From assembly GCF_900105805.1 (NCBI RefSeq), contig NZ_LT629788.1, forward strand, positions 2,666,001-2,730,000: a stretch of 64,000 nt of DNA, in the 5' to 3' direction. This document shows positions 29,188-37,920 of the stretch, piece by piece; position 1 is the stretch's first letter; every line of letters begins with the position of its first letter. This DNA is from Pseudomonas moraviensis. GTDB lineage: Bacteria > Pseudomonadota > Gammaproteobacteria > Pseudomonadales > Pseudomonadaceae. Below the pieces are notes generated by a model that worked only from the letters and a program-made list of their open reading frames with translations, was not told the DNA's origin and did no database searches. The translations under genes and the position numbers were made by a program.

Positions 29188-29233
29188 GCCCCACTCCCGG
29201 TCAAAGTTTTCAACCGGGGCAGTGTAACGGAGC

Positions 29234-30067
29234 TCAGGCCGATTGGCGCGCCTGAAGGCTGCGACCGGCGAGCAGTGATAACACGCCATCAATCACTCGA
29301 GGGTCGGCCAGCACCCGTTGATGACCACCACTCTCCAGGCGCAGCAGACGGCTGTCGAACCAGGCCTCGTGAATCAGTTGCGATTCCTTGACCGAGACGA
29401 AGTTATCGTCCTCGGCGTGCACGATCAGGCCGGGCATATCCAGTTGATAGTGGGCAACGTCAAGCGTTGCGGCGCGCATGCCGACGTCCTGCTCGACCTG
29501 ACGAATGAACGCCGAGCGCGCACGCGGCGGCATGCCGACCATGCGCGCGAATCCGCGCAGTACGCCGAGAATGCGCGACGGTGCGGCGATGCTGACCAGG
29601 GTTTCGGTGCGCAACCCCAATTGCACAGCGAGCATCGCGCTGGCGCCACCCATGGAGTGACCGATCACCGCTTGCAGCGGCGGCAACTCGGCAGCGGCTT
29701 CAAGCATGGCGCGGGCGAACAGCACCACGTTGGCTTCGCGCCCGGGCGAACGACCATGGGCCGGGCCGTCGAGTGCGACGACGGTATAACCGGCGTCGAC
29801 CAGCGCTTTGATCAGCGAAGCGAACTGCGTGGGCCGCCCTTCCCAACCATGCATGAGCAACACCGTAGGGCCTTGCCCCCAACGCAGCGCCGACAGGCCG
29901 AAGCGCAAAGTGATGCGCTCGGAACTCGCCAGCAGCGGCAGCTCCCAGTCCCGCAGCGGAAGCGCGCGGGGCGTCATGAACGCCAGGCGCATTTTGCTCG
30001 CCACCAGTTTCGGTGCAAACCAGCCCAAGGTACCGTTAACGCCACGAACCCACTTCAACGCGTTCAT
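29234..30067 (-). CDS. Alpha/beta hydrolase
   Basis: A 277-residue serine hydrolase. The oxyanion-region motif LLMHGWEGR is followed by VVALDGPAHGRSPG and the nucleophile elbow GHSMGGA. A late aspartate (HAEDDNFVS) and a C-terminal histidine (ESGGHQRVL) complete the catalytic triad. It begins after GAGGAGAG and lies 30 bp after the tetR stop, so it is probably in the TetR-controlled operon. Substrate unknown. Confidence 0.9.
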   Translation of the reverse strand: MNALKWVRGVNGTLGWFAPKLVASKMRLAFMTPRALPLRDWELPLLASSERITLRFGLSALRWGQGPTVLLMHGWEGRPTQFASLIKALVDAGYTVVALDGPAHGRSPGREANVVLFARAMLEAAAELPPLQAVIGHSMGGASAMLAVQLGLRTETLVSIAAPSRILGVLRGFARMVGMPPRARSAFIRQVEQDVGMRAATLDVAHYQLDMPGLIVHAEDDNFVSVKESQLIHEAWFDSRLLRLESGGHQRVLADPRVIDGVLSLLAGRSLQARQSA

Positions 30068-30097
30068 CGCACTCTCCTCAGGCTTGTTGCCTTCAGG

Positions 30098-30637
30098 TCA
30101 ACGCACCGCCGACTTGGCAGCGCGCAGCAATCGATCGGATAACTCTCCCGGACCCAGCGCTCTTGCCAGAGCCAGACCACCTACCATCAGCGCGACATCG
30201 GCCAGGGCCTTGTCGGTGTCTTCAGGACTGGCAGCCAGTTGCGCCACCATCAGCTCCAGATGCTCGTTCAGCGCAATGCGGAACGATTCCGGCAAACGCC
30301 CCAGTTCGCCAATCGAGGCCGGAATCGGGCACGCCGCATCGCTGGAATCCCGGTGTTTGCGCGACAGGTAGAACGCAGCCACCAAGGCGCGACGTTCTTC
30401 GCCGGTCAGGTCGGCATCCATGTCGGCGATCAGATCGCGACGCCGGCCCAGCAGCTGCTTGAACGCTTCGAGCATCATTGCGTCCTTGCTTTCGAAGTGC
30501 GCATAGAAGCCACCGACGGTCAGGCCGGCTGCGCCCATCACTTCGCCCACGCTCGGGTCGGCCGGGCCACGCTGGATCAGTGCGGCGCTGGCAGCCTTGA
30601 GGATGCGTTCGCGGGTTTGAGCTTTTTTATCGTTCAT
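30098..30637 (-). CDS. TetR family transcriptional regulator
   Basis: A 179-residue repressor with an N-terminal HTH (ERILKAASAALIQRGPADPSVGEVMGAAGLTVGGFYAHF) and a C-terminal ligand-binding domain. It heads a minus-strand operon with a hydrolase and a thioesterase. A perfect 25-bp inverted repeat 25 bp upstream of its start is a likely autoregulatory operator. The inducer is unknown; esters or acyl compounds are suggested by the neighbours only. Confidence 0.92.
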   Translation of the reverse strand: MNDKKAQTRERILKAASAALIQRGPADPSVGEVMGAAGLTVGGFYAHFESKDAMMLEAFKQLLGRRRDLIADMDADLTGEERRALVAAFYLSRKHRDSSDAACPIPASIGELGRLPESFRIALNEHLELMVAQLAASPEDTDKALADVALMVGGLALARALGPGELSDRLLRAAKSAVR

Positions 30638-30661
30638 CGTTGCCTCCGAATATTACGACTA

Positions 30662-30686
30662 GAATATTATTCGCATAATAATATTC
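30662..30686. promoter_or_regulatory. Perfect inverted repeat, likely TetR operator
   Basis: GAATATTATT, a 5-bp spacer CGCAT and AATAATATTC form an exact 10-bp inverted repeat immediately upstream of tetR. Its size and place fit a TetR-family operator overlapping the promoter. Confidence 0.7.
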
Positions 30687-30755
30687 CGCAAGTCATGAAT
30701 ATGACCGCTGGTCTGAAGCACAGTGTAAGGAAAATGGAGAGTTGGCCAAACGCCA

Positions 30756-30793
30756 GACAAACAAAAGGGCCATTCAATAATTGAATGACCCTT
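30756..30793 (-). terminator. Terminator of the tRNA Ala-Glu-Ala-Glu operon
   Basis: The minus strand forms AAGGG(T)CATTCAAT pairing with ATTGAATG(G)CCCTT, followed by TTTGTTTG. It lies about 27 bp past the last tRNA-Glu. Confidence 0.85.
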
Positions 30794-30819
30794 ATAAAAT
30801 CCCGCAGAGCGGGTAATCG

Positions 30820-30895
30820 TGGCGTCCCCTAGGGGACTCGAACCCCTGTTACCGCCGTGAAAGGGCGGTGTCCTAGGCCACTAGACGAAGGGGAC
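30820..30895 (-). tRNA. tRNA-Glu (UUC), copy 1
   Basis: A 76-nt cloverleaf starting GTCCCCTTCGTCTAGTGG, anticodon loop CTTTCAC (anticodon TTC) and encoded CCA. It is the last gene of a four-tRNA operon. Confidence 0.97.
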
Positions 30896-30975
30896 ACAAA
30901 CCCTTCTATACAACTGATCAGTGCTGAGAGCTGATCGATTCAAGGCCGGTGTGGCCAGACCTTGAACTGTAAAAT

Positions 30976-31051
30976 TGGTGGAGCTAAGCGGGATCGAACC
31001 GCTGACCTCCTGCATGCCATGCAGGCGCTCTCCCAGCTGAGCTATAGCCCC
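30976..31051 (-). tRNA. tRNA-Ala (GGC), copy 1
   Basis: A 76-nt cloverleaf starting GGGGCTATAGCTCAGC, anticodon loop ATGGCAT (anticodon GGC) between CCTGC and GCAGG, with encoded CCA. Confidence 0.96.
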
Positions 31052-31104
31052 GGATTTTTCGCCTCGCGGCGGAGTGATCTCTTGCAACATCACTTCTGTA
31101 AAAC

Positions 31105-31180
31105 TGGCGTCCCCTAGGGGACTCGAACCCCTGTTACCGCCGTGAAAGGGCGGTGTCCTAGGCCACTAGACGAAGGGGAC
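31105..31180 (-). tRNA. tRNA-Glu (UUC), copy 2
   Basis: Identical in its 76-nt body to the tRNA-Glu at 30820, with anticodon TTC and encoded CCA. It follows the second tRNA-Ala in the operon. Confidence 0.97.
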
Positions 31181-31259
31181 GCAAACCCTTCTATACAACT
31201 GATCAACGCTGAGTGTTGATCGCTTCAAGGCCGGTGTGGCCAGACCTCGAAGTGTAAAT

Positions 31260-31335
<76 letters not shown>

Positions 31336-31475
31336 TCATCGCTGAGGACGGGGCGAATCTTAAGGGCGTATCGAAAGCCTGTCAAACTTATTTTTGAAAA
31401 ATTTCAAAATTTTTTGTCGGGATAACAATCACTTACCGCCCTCCCCCGTAAATTCGGGAGAAACGCCGAAGGCAG

Positions 31476-31509
31476 GATCAAAAGATCGCAGCCTTCGGCA
31501 GCTCCTACA
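31476..31509. repeat. Interspersed repeat, GATCAAAAGATCGCAGCC family
   Basis: A second intergenic repeat family of this genome, here a single copy ending CGGCAGCTCCTACA, 15 bp beyond the gltX stop. Other copies are at 37778, 37831, 59241 and 59684. Confidence 0.8.
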
Positions 31510-31524
31510 GAGAAGCAAAAGCAA

Positions 31525-33006
31525 TCAAGCGATGGCGCCCAGAAGCTTTTCCCACTCTTTGTTTTCTTTCTTCGACACGCCACCCAGCAGGTCAATCGCC
31601 TGGCGCAAGCGGAAACGGGTCAGGTCCGGGCCAAGGATTTCCATCGCATCAAGCACCGACACCGAACTGGCCTGGCCGGTGATCGCGGCAAACATCAGCG
31701 GCATCGCGTCGCGCAGTTTCAATTCGAGGGATTCCACCACCGCCTGGATCGTCGCGGTGATGCTGTCCTTCTCCCACTGACGCAGGCTTTCCAGCTTCCA
31801 CAGGATCAGCTGCATCAACTGGCGAACCTGATCGCCGGAGAGCTTTTTCGATTCAAACAGCTTGGCATCCGGGTTAACGCCGCCGGCAAAGAAGAATCCC
31901 GCCAGCGGTGCGACCTGGCTGAAGGTTTCGACGCGACCCTGGACGTGGGGCGCGATTTTCATCATGTATTCGGAATTGAACGCCCACTTCTGCACGCGGG
32001 CGGCAAACTCTTCCACCGGCAGATCGCGCAGCCACTGACCGTTGAGCCACGACAATTTCTCGATATCGAAGATCGGCCCGCCGAGGGAAACGCGCTTGAG
32101 ATCGAAATTGTCGACCATTTCCTGCAGCGAGAACTTCTCGCGCTCGTCCGGCATCGACCAGCCCATGCGGCCGAGGTAGTTGAGCATGGCTTCGGGCATG
32201 AAGCCCATGCGCTCGTAGAACGTGACCGAGGTCGGGTTCTTGCGCTTGGACAGCTTGCTCTTGTCCGGGTTACGCAGCAGCGGCATGTAGCACAGCTCTG
32301 GTTGTTCCCAACCGAAGTATTCATAAAGCAGGATCAGTTTTGGCGCCGATGGCAGCCATTCTTCGCCACGCAGGACGTGGGTGATGCCCATCAGATGGTC
32401 ATCGACGACGTTGGCGAGGAAGTACGTCGGCAGGCCATCGGTCTTCATCAGCACTTGCATGTCCATGCGATCCCACGGGATCTCGACGTCGCCACGGAGC
32501 ATGTCCGGCACCACGCAGACGCCTTCGCTCGGCACTTTCATGCGGATCACGTGCGGTTCGCCAGCGGCCAGGCGCGCGGCGACTTCTTCTTTCGACAGCA
32601 GCAGTGCGCGGCCGTCGTAGCGCGGGGTTTCGCCGCGAGCCATTTGCTCGGCGCGCATCTGATCGAGTTCTTCAGCGGTGCAGAAGCACGGGAACGCATG
32701 GCCCATGTCGACCAGTTGCTGGCAGTACTTCTGATAGATATCGCCGCGCTCGCTCTGCCGGTATGGGCCGTGCGGGCCGCCGACATCCGGGCCTTCGCTC
32801 CAGTCGATGCCAAGCCAGCGCAGGGCGTCGAAGATCTGCTGTTCGGACTCGCGGGTCGAGCGCAACTGATCGGTGTCTTCGATGCGCAGGATGAATTCAC
32901 CGCCGTGCTGCTTGGCAAAGCAGTAGTTGAACAATGCGATGTAAGCGGTACCTACGTGGGGGTCCCCGGTAGGCGATGGCGCGATGCGAGTGCGGACGGT
33001 GGTCAT
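31525..33006 (-). CDS. gltX: Glutamyl-tRNA synthetase
   Basis: A 493-residue class I aminoacyl-tRNA synthetase charging tRNA-Glu. The HIGH-type motif is PSPTGDPHVGTA and the KMSKS-type motif is KLSKRKNPTSV. The start was set at the ATG at 33006 (MTTVRTRIAPSP); the upstream frame is not coding. It lies beside two tRNA-Glu genes, an arrangement also known in P. aeruginosa. Confidence 0.97.
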   Translation of the reverse strand: MTTVRTRIAPSPTGDPHVGTAYIALFNYCFAKQHGGEFILRIEDTDQLRSTRESEQQIFDALRWLGIDWSEGPDVGGPHGPYRQSERGDIYQKYCQQLVDMGHAFPCFCTAEELDQMRAEQMARGETPRYDGRALLLSKEEVAARLAAGEPHVIRMKVPSEGVCVVPDMLRGDVEIPWDRMDMQVLMKTDGLPTYFLANVVDDHLMGITHVLRGEEWLPSAPKLILLYEYFGWEQPELCYMPLLRNPDKSKLSKRKNPTSVTFYERMGFMPEAMLNYLGRMGWSMPDEREKFSLQEMVDNFDLKRVSLGGPIFDIEKLSWLNGQWLRDLPVEEFAARVQKWAFNSEYMMKIAPHVQGRVETFSQVAPLAGFFFAGGVNPDAKLFESKKLSGDQVRQLMQLILWKLESLRQWEKDSITATIQAVVESLELKLRDAMPLMFAAITGQASSVSVLDAMEILGPDLTRFRLRQAIDLLGGVSKKENKEWEKLLGAIA

Positions 33007-33135
33007 GGCATGTCTCGAAAAAATGAAGAGCAGAACAATCAAGCGGCGAATGGTAACAGGCGACACCGGCCCCGCTCCAGCGGGCAGGGTATTTAAGCCA
33101 GATGCCCCAAGGCCTTGCGATTGTGTGAAGGCCAT

Positions 33136-33200
33136 TCGCGAGCAGGCTCGCTCCCACAGGGACAGGCAATTGCTCTGTGGGAGCGAGCCTGCTCGGGAAG
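33136..33200. repeat. REP doublet, GAGCGAG subtype, short spacer
   Basis: Arms at 33136-33159 and 33177-33200. The right arm has one change (CTCGGGAA in place of CTCGCGAA). It ends 22 bp before the uvrB stop codon. Confidence 0.9.
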
Positions 33201-33221
33201 AGGCCGGTCAGGCGATGACAA

Positions 33222-35237
33222 TCAAACGGTGAGCAATCGTTCGCGCAGTTTGGCAATCTCGTCGCGCATCTGCGCCGCCGCTTCGAACTCCAGATCCCGT
33301 GCCAACTGATACATCTTCTCTTCCAGTGCGCGGATGCGTTTGGTGATTTCGCTGGGCGAGCGCAGTTCGGCTTCGTACTTGGCGTTCTCTTCGGCGGCCT
33401 TGGCCATGCCTTTGCGCTTCTTGCTGCGCGAGCCCGGTACCGTGGCGCCTTCCATGATGTCGGCGACGTCCTTGAACACGCCTTTCGGAGTAATGCCGTT
33501 TTCCAGGTTGAAGGCGATCTGCCTCTCACGACGGCGCTCGGTCTCGCCAATCGCCCGTTCCATCGACCCGGTCATGCGATCAGCGTAGAGAATCGCCCGG
33601 CCATTGAGGTTACGCGCCGCGCGGCCGATGGTCTGGATCAGTGAGCGCTCGGAACGCAGGAAGCCTTCCTTGTCGGCATCGAGAATCGCTACCAGCGACA
33701 CTTCCGGCATGTCGAGGCCTTCACGTAGCAGGTTGATGCCGACCAGCACATCGAACACGCCAAGGCGCAAATCGCGGATGATCTCGACGCGTTCGACAGT
33801 GTCGATGTCCGAGTGCAGGTAACGCACGCGCACGCCGTGGTCGGCGAGGTAATCAGTCAAGTCTTCGGCCATGCGCTTGGTCAGCGTGGTGACCAGCACG
33901 CGCTCTTCGATCGCCACACGCTTGGTGATTTCCGAGAGCAAGTCGTCGACCTGGGTCAGCGCCGGCCGCACTTCAACCTGCGGGTCGACCAGACCGGTCG
34001 GCCGTACCACCTGCTCGACCACGCGCCCGGCGTGCTCGGCTTCGTAGTTGCCGGGGGTTGCGGATACGAAAATGGTTTGCGGGCTGACCCCTTCCCACTC
34101 GTCGAAACGCATTGGCCGGTTGTCCAGCGCCGATGGCAGGCGGAAACCGTACTCGACCAGGGTTTCCTTGCGCGAACGGTCGCCCTTATACATCGCGCCA
34201 ACCTGCGGCACGCTGACGTGAGATTCGTCGATTACCAACAGCGCATCGGCGGGCAAGTAGTCGTAAAGCGTGGGTGGCGCCGCGCCGGATGGCCGCCCGG
34301 ACAGGTAGCGCGAGTAGTTCTCGATGCCGTTGCAGTAACCCAGTTCGAGAATCATCTCGAGGTCGAAACGGGTACGCTGCTCCAGGCGCTGGGCCTCTAC
34401 CAATTTGTTGTTGCTGCGCAAGTATTCGAGACGCTCCTGCAGTTCGACCTTGATGCCTTCGATGGCGTCGAGCAGGGTTTCACGAGGTGTCACGTAGTGA
34501 CTCTTCGGATAAAAGGTGAAGCGCGGCATCTTGCGAATGACTTCGCCGGTCAGCGGATCGAACGCGGAAATGCTCTCGACCTCGTCATCGAACAGCTCGA
34601 TGCGGATCGCTTCCAGATCGGATTCCGCCGGGAAGATATCGATGACGTCGCCACGCACGCGGAACGTCGCCCGGGCGAAATCCATGTCGTTGCGGGTGTA
34701 TTGCAGATCCGCCAGGCGCCGCAGCAGCGCACGCTGATCGAGCTTGTCGCCACGATCAACGTGCAAGACCATTTTCAGATAGGTTTCCGGGCTGCCCAGA
34801 CCATAGATGCACGACACCGTGGTGACGATGATCGCGTCCTTGCGCTCCAGCAACGCTTTGGTCGCGGACAGCCGCATCTGCTCGATGTGGTCGTTGATCG
34901 ACGCATCCTTCTCGATGAAGGTGTCGGACGACGGCACATACGCTTCGGGCTGATAGTAGTCGTAGTAGGAAACGAAATATTCCACCGCGTTGTTCGGGAA
35001 GAACGCCTTGAACTCCCCGTACAGCTGCGCGGCCAGGGTCTTGTTCGGCGCCAGCACCAGCGTCGGACGCTGTACCTGCGAGATGACGTTGGCGATGCTG
35101 AAGGTCTTGCCCGAGCCGGTCACACCGAGCAGTGTCTGGTGCGCCAGCCCGGCATCAATGCCCTCAACCAACTGGCGAATGGCTTCCGGCTGATCGCCGG
35201 CAGGCTCGAAGCGGGTGACTAGCTGGAATTCCGACAT
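33222..35237 (-). CDS. uvrB: Excinuclease ABC subunit B
   Basis: A 671-residue damage-verification helicase of nucleotide excision repair, working with UvrA and UvrC. It has Walker A GVTGSGKT, the beta-hairpin region YYDYYQPEAYVP used to probe damage, DEAD-like DESH, helicase motif VI TIGRAARN and a C-terminal UVR motif (IRALEEKMYQLARDLEFE) for UvrC contact. The start is the ATG at 35237 (MSEFQLVTRFEP). I found no LexA-box-like site upstream. Confidence 0.97.
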   Translation of the reverse strand: MSEFQLVTRFEPAGDQPEAIRQLVEGIDAGLAHQTLLGVTGSGKTFSIANVISQVQRPTLVLAPNKTLAAQLYGEFKAFFPNNAVEYFVSYYDYYQPEAYVPSSDTFIEKDASINDHIEQMRLSATKALLERKDAIIVTTVSCIYGLGSPETYLKMVLHVDRGDKLDQRALLRRLADLQYTRNDMDFARATFRVRGDVIDIFPAESDLEAIRIELFDDEVESISAFDPLTGEVIRKMPRFTFYPKSHYVTPRETLLDAIEGIKVELQERLEYLRSNNKLVEAQRLEQRTRFDLEMILELGYCNGIENYSRYLSGRPSGAAPPTLYDYLPADALLVIDESHVSVPQVGAMYKGDRSRKETLVEYGFRLPSALDNRPMRFDEWEGVSPQTIFVSATPGNYEAEHAGRVVEQVVRPTGLVDPQVEVRPALTQVDDLLSEITKRVAIEERVLVTTLTKRMAEDLTDYLADHGVRVRYLHSDIDTVERVEIIRDLRLGVFDVLVGINLLREGLDMPEVSLVAILDADKEGFLRSERSLIQTIGRAARNLNGRAILYADRMTGSMERAIGETERRRERQIAFNLENGITPKGVFKDVADIMEGATVPGSRSKKRKGMAKAAEENAKYEAELRSPSEITKRIRALEEKMYQLARDLEFEAAAQMRDEIAKLRERLLTV

Positions 35238-35574
35238 ACACACCTCTGGAATCGTGGCGTTCCGCGTCAGACGGAGCACCACGAGGACGACCGCAAACGA
35301 CCGATGTCGCGCAAGAAAAAACCTGGATTGTGCTTAATGTGGTGGCGATTGCCTGACCTTTCAAGGCAAACGTCCTACATCCGGTAAAGACTCTGACAAA
35401 GTCAATCGACTAACGGTCAAGAAATAATCGGAAAAACTTACCGCAAAAGCCGATTCGCCTGTCGCCATCGCGCGGTGATGGCCTCTATACTAGCTCCCCG
35501 TTTGTGCACCGCTCTAGTGCATTCGGCTGGAGCGCGACACGTCCCTCCACTCTCCATTCAGAGCCGCCGTAATA
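35238..35574. other. Divergent promoter region between uvrB and the aminotransferase
   Basis: 337 bp without a gene. On the plus strand a TATACT (35486-35491) is a plausible -10 for the aminotransferase. Two inverted repeats flank it: GCCATC-N7-GATGGC (35464-35482) and TGCAC-N7-GTGCA (35505-35521), either of which could bind a regulator. I see no RNA gene and no repeat element here. Confidence 0.45.
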
Positions 35575-36771
35575 ATGAGCCTGTTCTCCGCTGTCGAAAT
35601 GGCACCCCGCGATCCAATCCTGGGCCTCAACGAAGCATTCAACGCCGATACCCGGACCACCAAGGTCAACCTGGGCGTGGGCGTGTACTGCAACGAAGAG
35701 GGGCGAATTCCACTGCTGCGCGCGGTGATCGAAGCCGAGACGATTCGCGTCGCTCAACACGCTTCGCGCGGTTACCTGCCGATCGATGGCATCGCTGCCT
35801 ACGACCAGGCCGTGCAAAAACTGCTGTTCGGCAACGACTCGCCGCTGATCAGCTCCGGTCGCGTCATCACGACCCAGGCGGTCGGCGGGACTGGCGCACT
35901 GAAAATCGGTGCCGACTTCCTCAAGCAACTGCTGCCAAACGCTGTCGTGGCGATCAGCGATCCAAGCTGGGAAAACCACCGCGCGCTGTTCGAAACCGCT
36001 GGTTTCCCGGTGCAGAACTACCGTTATTACGACGCTGCCACCCACGACGTGAACCGCGCCGGCATGCTCGACGACCTCAACGCCCTGCCCAACGGCTCGA
36101 TCGTCGTCCTGCACGCTTGCTGCCACAACCCGACCGGCGTCGACCTGACCCCAACGGACTGGAAAAACGTGCTGGACGTGGTCAAGGCCAAGGGACACGT
36201 ACCGTTCCTCGATATGGCTTACCAAGGTTTCGGCGACGGCATCGATGAAGACGCCGGCGCTGTGCGCCTGTTCGCCGAATCCGGTCTGACCTTCTTCGTC
36301 TCGAGCTCGTTCTCCAAGTCGTTCTCGCTGTACGGCGAACGTGTTGGCGCACTGTCAATCATCAGCGAATCGAAAGAAGAAAGCGCGCGCGTGCTGTCGC
36401 AGGTCAAACGCGTGATCCGCACCAACTACTCCAACCCGCCGACCCACGGCGCCAGCATCGTTGCGGCTGTACTGAACAGTCCGGAACTGCGTGCACAGTG
36501 GGAAGCTGAACTCGCGGAGATGCGTCTGCGCATTCGCGGCATGCGCGAGCAGATGGTTGCCCTGCTGGCAGAGAAAGCCCCGGGCCGCGATTTCAGCTTC
36601 GTCGGTCGTCAACGCGGCATGTTCTCCTACTCCGGCCTGACCACCGAACAGGTGCATCGCCTGCGTAACGAGTTCGGCATCTACGCCCTGGACACTGGCC
36701 GCATCTGCGTGGCCGCACTGAACCAGAGCAATATCAAGGCTGTGACGGACGCGATCGTGCAGGTCATCTGA
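35575..36771 (+). CDS. Aromatic amino acid aminotransferase (class I)
   Basis: A 398-residue PLP aminotransferase of the AspC/TyrB/PhhC group, exchanging amino groups between aromatic or dicarboxylic amino acids and 2-oxo acids. LHACCHNPTGVD, the PLP-lysine motif SSSFSKSFSLYGERVG and the C-terminal GRICVAALN are typical. A strong terminator follows. TyrB-like activity is more likely than aspartate-only, but the sequence does not decide. Confidence 0.93.
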   Translation: MSLFSAVEMAPRDPILGLNEAFNADTRTTKVNLGVGVYCNEEGRIPLLRAVIEAETIRVAQHASRGYLPIDGIAAYDQAVQKLLFGNDSPLISSGRVITTQAVGGTGALKIGADFLKQLLPNAVVAISDPSWENHRALFETAGFPVQNYRYYDAATHDVNRAGMLDDLNALPNGSIVVLHACCHNPTGVDLTPTDWKNVLDVVKAKGHVPFLDMAYQGFGDGIDEDAGAVRLFAESGLTFFVSSSFSKSFSLYGERVGALSIISESKEESARVLSQVKRVIRTNYSNPPTHGASIVAAVLNSPELRAQWEAELAEMRLRIRGMREQMVALLAEKAPGRDFSFVGRQRGMFSYSGLTTEQVHRLRNEFGIYALDTGRICVAALNQSNIKAVTDAIVQVI

Positions 36772-36786
36772 TTTCGCCGCGTGATC

Positions 36787-36825
36787 AAAAAACGGGAAGC
36801 CTTGAACGGCTTCCCGTTTTTATTT
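36787..36825 (+). terminator. Terminator of the aminotransferase gene
   Basis: AACGGGAAGCC, a 6-nt loop and GGCTTCCCGTT are followed by TTTTATTTG, 15 bp after the stop. Confidence 0.9.
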
Positions 36826-36871
36826 GTCCCGGAATGATGTCCACACCCTCTAGACTGCACACAAATCAGAC

Positions 36872-36959
36872 TGTAAGAGTGAGCCTGCTCGCGATTGCGG
36901 TGTGTCAGGTATGAAGCTTCGGCTGACACGACGCTATCGCGAGCAGGCTCACTCCTACA
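36872..36959. repeat. REP doublet, GAGTGAG subtype, long spacer
   Basis: Arms at 36872-36895 (one change, TGTAAGAG) and 36936-36959 with GCGAT ends inward. The spacer begins TGCGGTGTGTCAGG as in the other long-spacer pairs. Confidence 0.88.
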
Positions 36960-36997
36960 GGTTTTGTGTACACCCGAGCTTTTCGAAGAGAACCCAC

Positions 36998-37198
36998 ATG
37001 AAAAACGACAACCTGCGCGCCGACCGTGACGATCTGGATGATTTCATCCCGCGCGCCCCGGCCAAGCGTGAAAAGAGCCTGGTGCTGCAAGTGGCCACCG
37101 GGGTATTCCTCGGCGGCCTGGCCCTGTGGCTGGTGCAACTGGCGGCGACGGCAGCCTATGCCAAGCTGATGCTCGGCACGATCACCTTCGGCAGTTAA
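36998..37198 (+). CDS. Small single-pass membrane protein, unknown function
   Basis: A 66-residue protein with a charged N terminus (MKNDNLRADRDDLDDFIPR) and one hydrophobic helix at about residues 28-56. I do not recognise a family with a known role. The ATG at 36998 is preferred because the longer frame runs through a REP pair. Its end overlaps the end of the converging gene at 37195 by 4 bp. Confidence 0.7.
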   Translation: MKNDNLRADRDDLDDFIPRAPAKREKSLVLQVATGVFLGGLALWLVQLAATAAYAKLMLGTITFGS

Positions 37199-37425
37199 GC
37201 CAGTTCGGCCGAGCGCTGAGCGGCGGCGTCGTCGTAAATCACATACAGGGATTCGGCGATCTGGCTCTTGATGGCCTTGCTGCTTTCGAGGCCGAGCACG
37301 AAACCCTCGGCCTTGCCGCCGGCGCGATTCAATTCTTCGGCGGTGCTGGCGCCGGTGATGGCATCGAAAAGTTTCTCGGCGTGCGGGCCGATGCCTTTGG
37401 GCAGGCTGATCTGTGCGGTACTCAT
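37195..37425 (-). CDS. Small soluble protein, unknown function
   Basis: A 76-residue protein without signal or membrane segment, predicted mostly helical (PHAEKLFDAITGASTAEELNR and similar stretches). No catalytic motif is visible. The coding frame has typical Pseudomonas codon bias. It converges on the small membrane protein gene with a 4-bp stop overlap. Confidence 0.65.
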   Translation of the reverse strand: MSTAQISLPKGIGPHAEKLFDAITGASTAEELNRAGGKAEGFVLGLESSKAIKSQIAESLYVIYDDAAAQRSAELA

Positions 37426-37645
37426 GCGAGCACCTCGGTGTTGCGAGTGATTTGAATCATTGGCGCGTACCTATGCGGCGAATGGCCGGCAGCGCGTGTG
37501 ACCACTTCCGGGCTGCCATGGTAGACCTCTGAGGCCATTCTGGTAACCGCCAATCGCTGACAAAACACCGTCTGTCCAGGCGAAACGCAAAAAACGCCAG
37601 GCGACGCTTGACTTCTCTTTTTGAATCAGTAACATACGCACCAAT

Positions 37646-37721
<76 letters not shown>

Positions 37722-37728
37722 AATAGCA

Positions 37729-37764
37729 AAGCCCCTGAATCGCAAGGTTCAGGGGCTTTTTTGT
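37729..37764 (+). terminator. Terminator of tRNA-Asn
   Basis: AAGCCCCTGAA, loop, TTCAGGGGCTT followed by TTTTG, starting 8 bp after the tRNA. Confidence 0.9.
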
Positions 37765-37777
37765 GGGCGCCTGAAAA

Positions 37778-37863
37778 GATCAAAAGATCGCAGCCTTCGG
37801 CGGCTCCTGCAAAGAAACGCTGATCCCGATGTAGGAGCTGCCGAAGGCCGCGATCTTTTAATC
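37778..37863. repeat. Inverted pair of the GATCAAAAGATCGCAGCC repeat family
   Basis: One copy reads GATCAAAAGATCGCAGCC from 37778, and its inverted mate (GTAGGAGCTGCCGAAGGC) runs from 37831. Together they form a long imperfect palindrome with a 20-bp centre between the tRNA-Asn terminator and the permease terminator. Confidence 0.8.
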
Positions 37864-37869
37864 TGCAAA

Positions 37870-37903
37870 CGAAAAGGCCGATCTGTACAACCAGATCGGC
37901 CCT
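37870..37903 (-). terminator. Terminator of the NCS2 permease gene
   Basis: The minus strand forms AGGGCCGATCTG, loop, CAGATCGGCCT followed by TTTCG. It lies 18 bp past the permease stop. Confidence 0.8.
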
Positions 37904-37920
37904 TCTATATTCAGCAGCAG

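Noticed and set aside
35238..35330. LexA box in front of uvrB
   Set aside because: I looked for CTG-N10-CAG with an AT-rich centre and did not find a convincing match.
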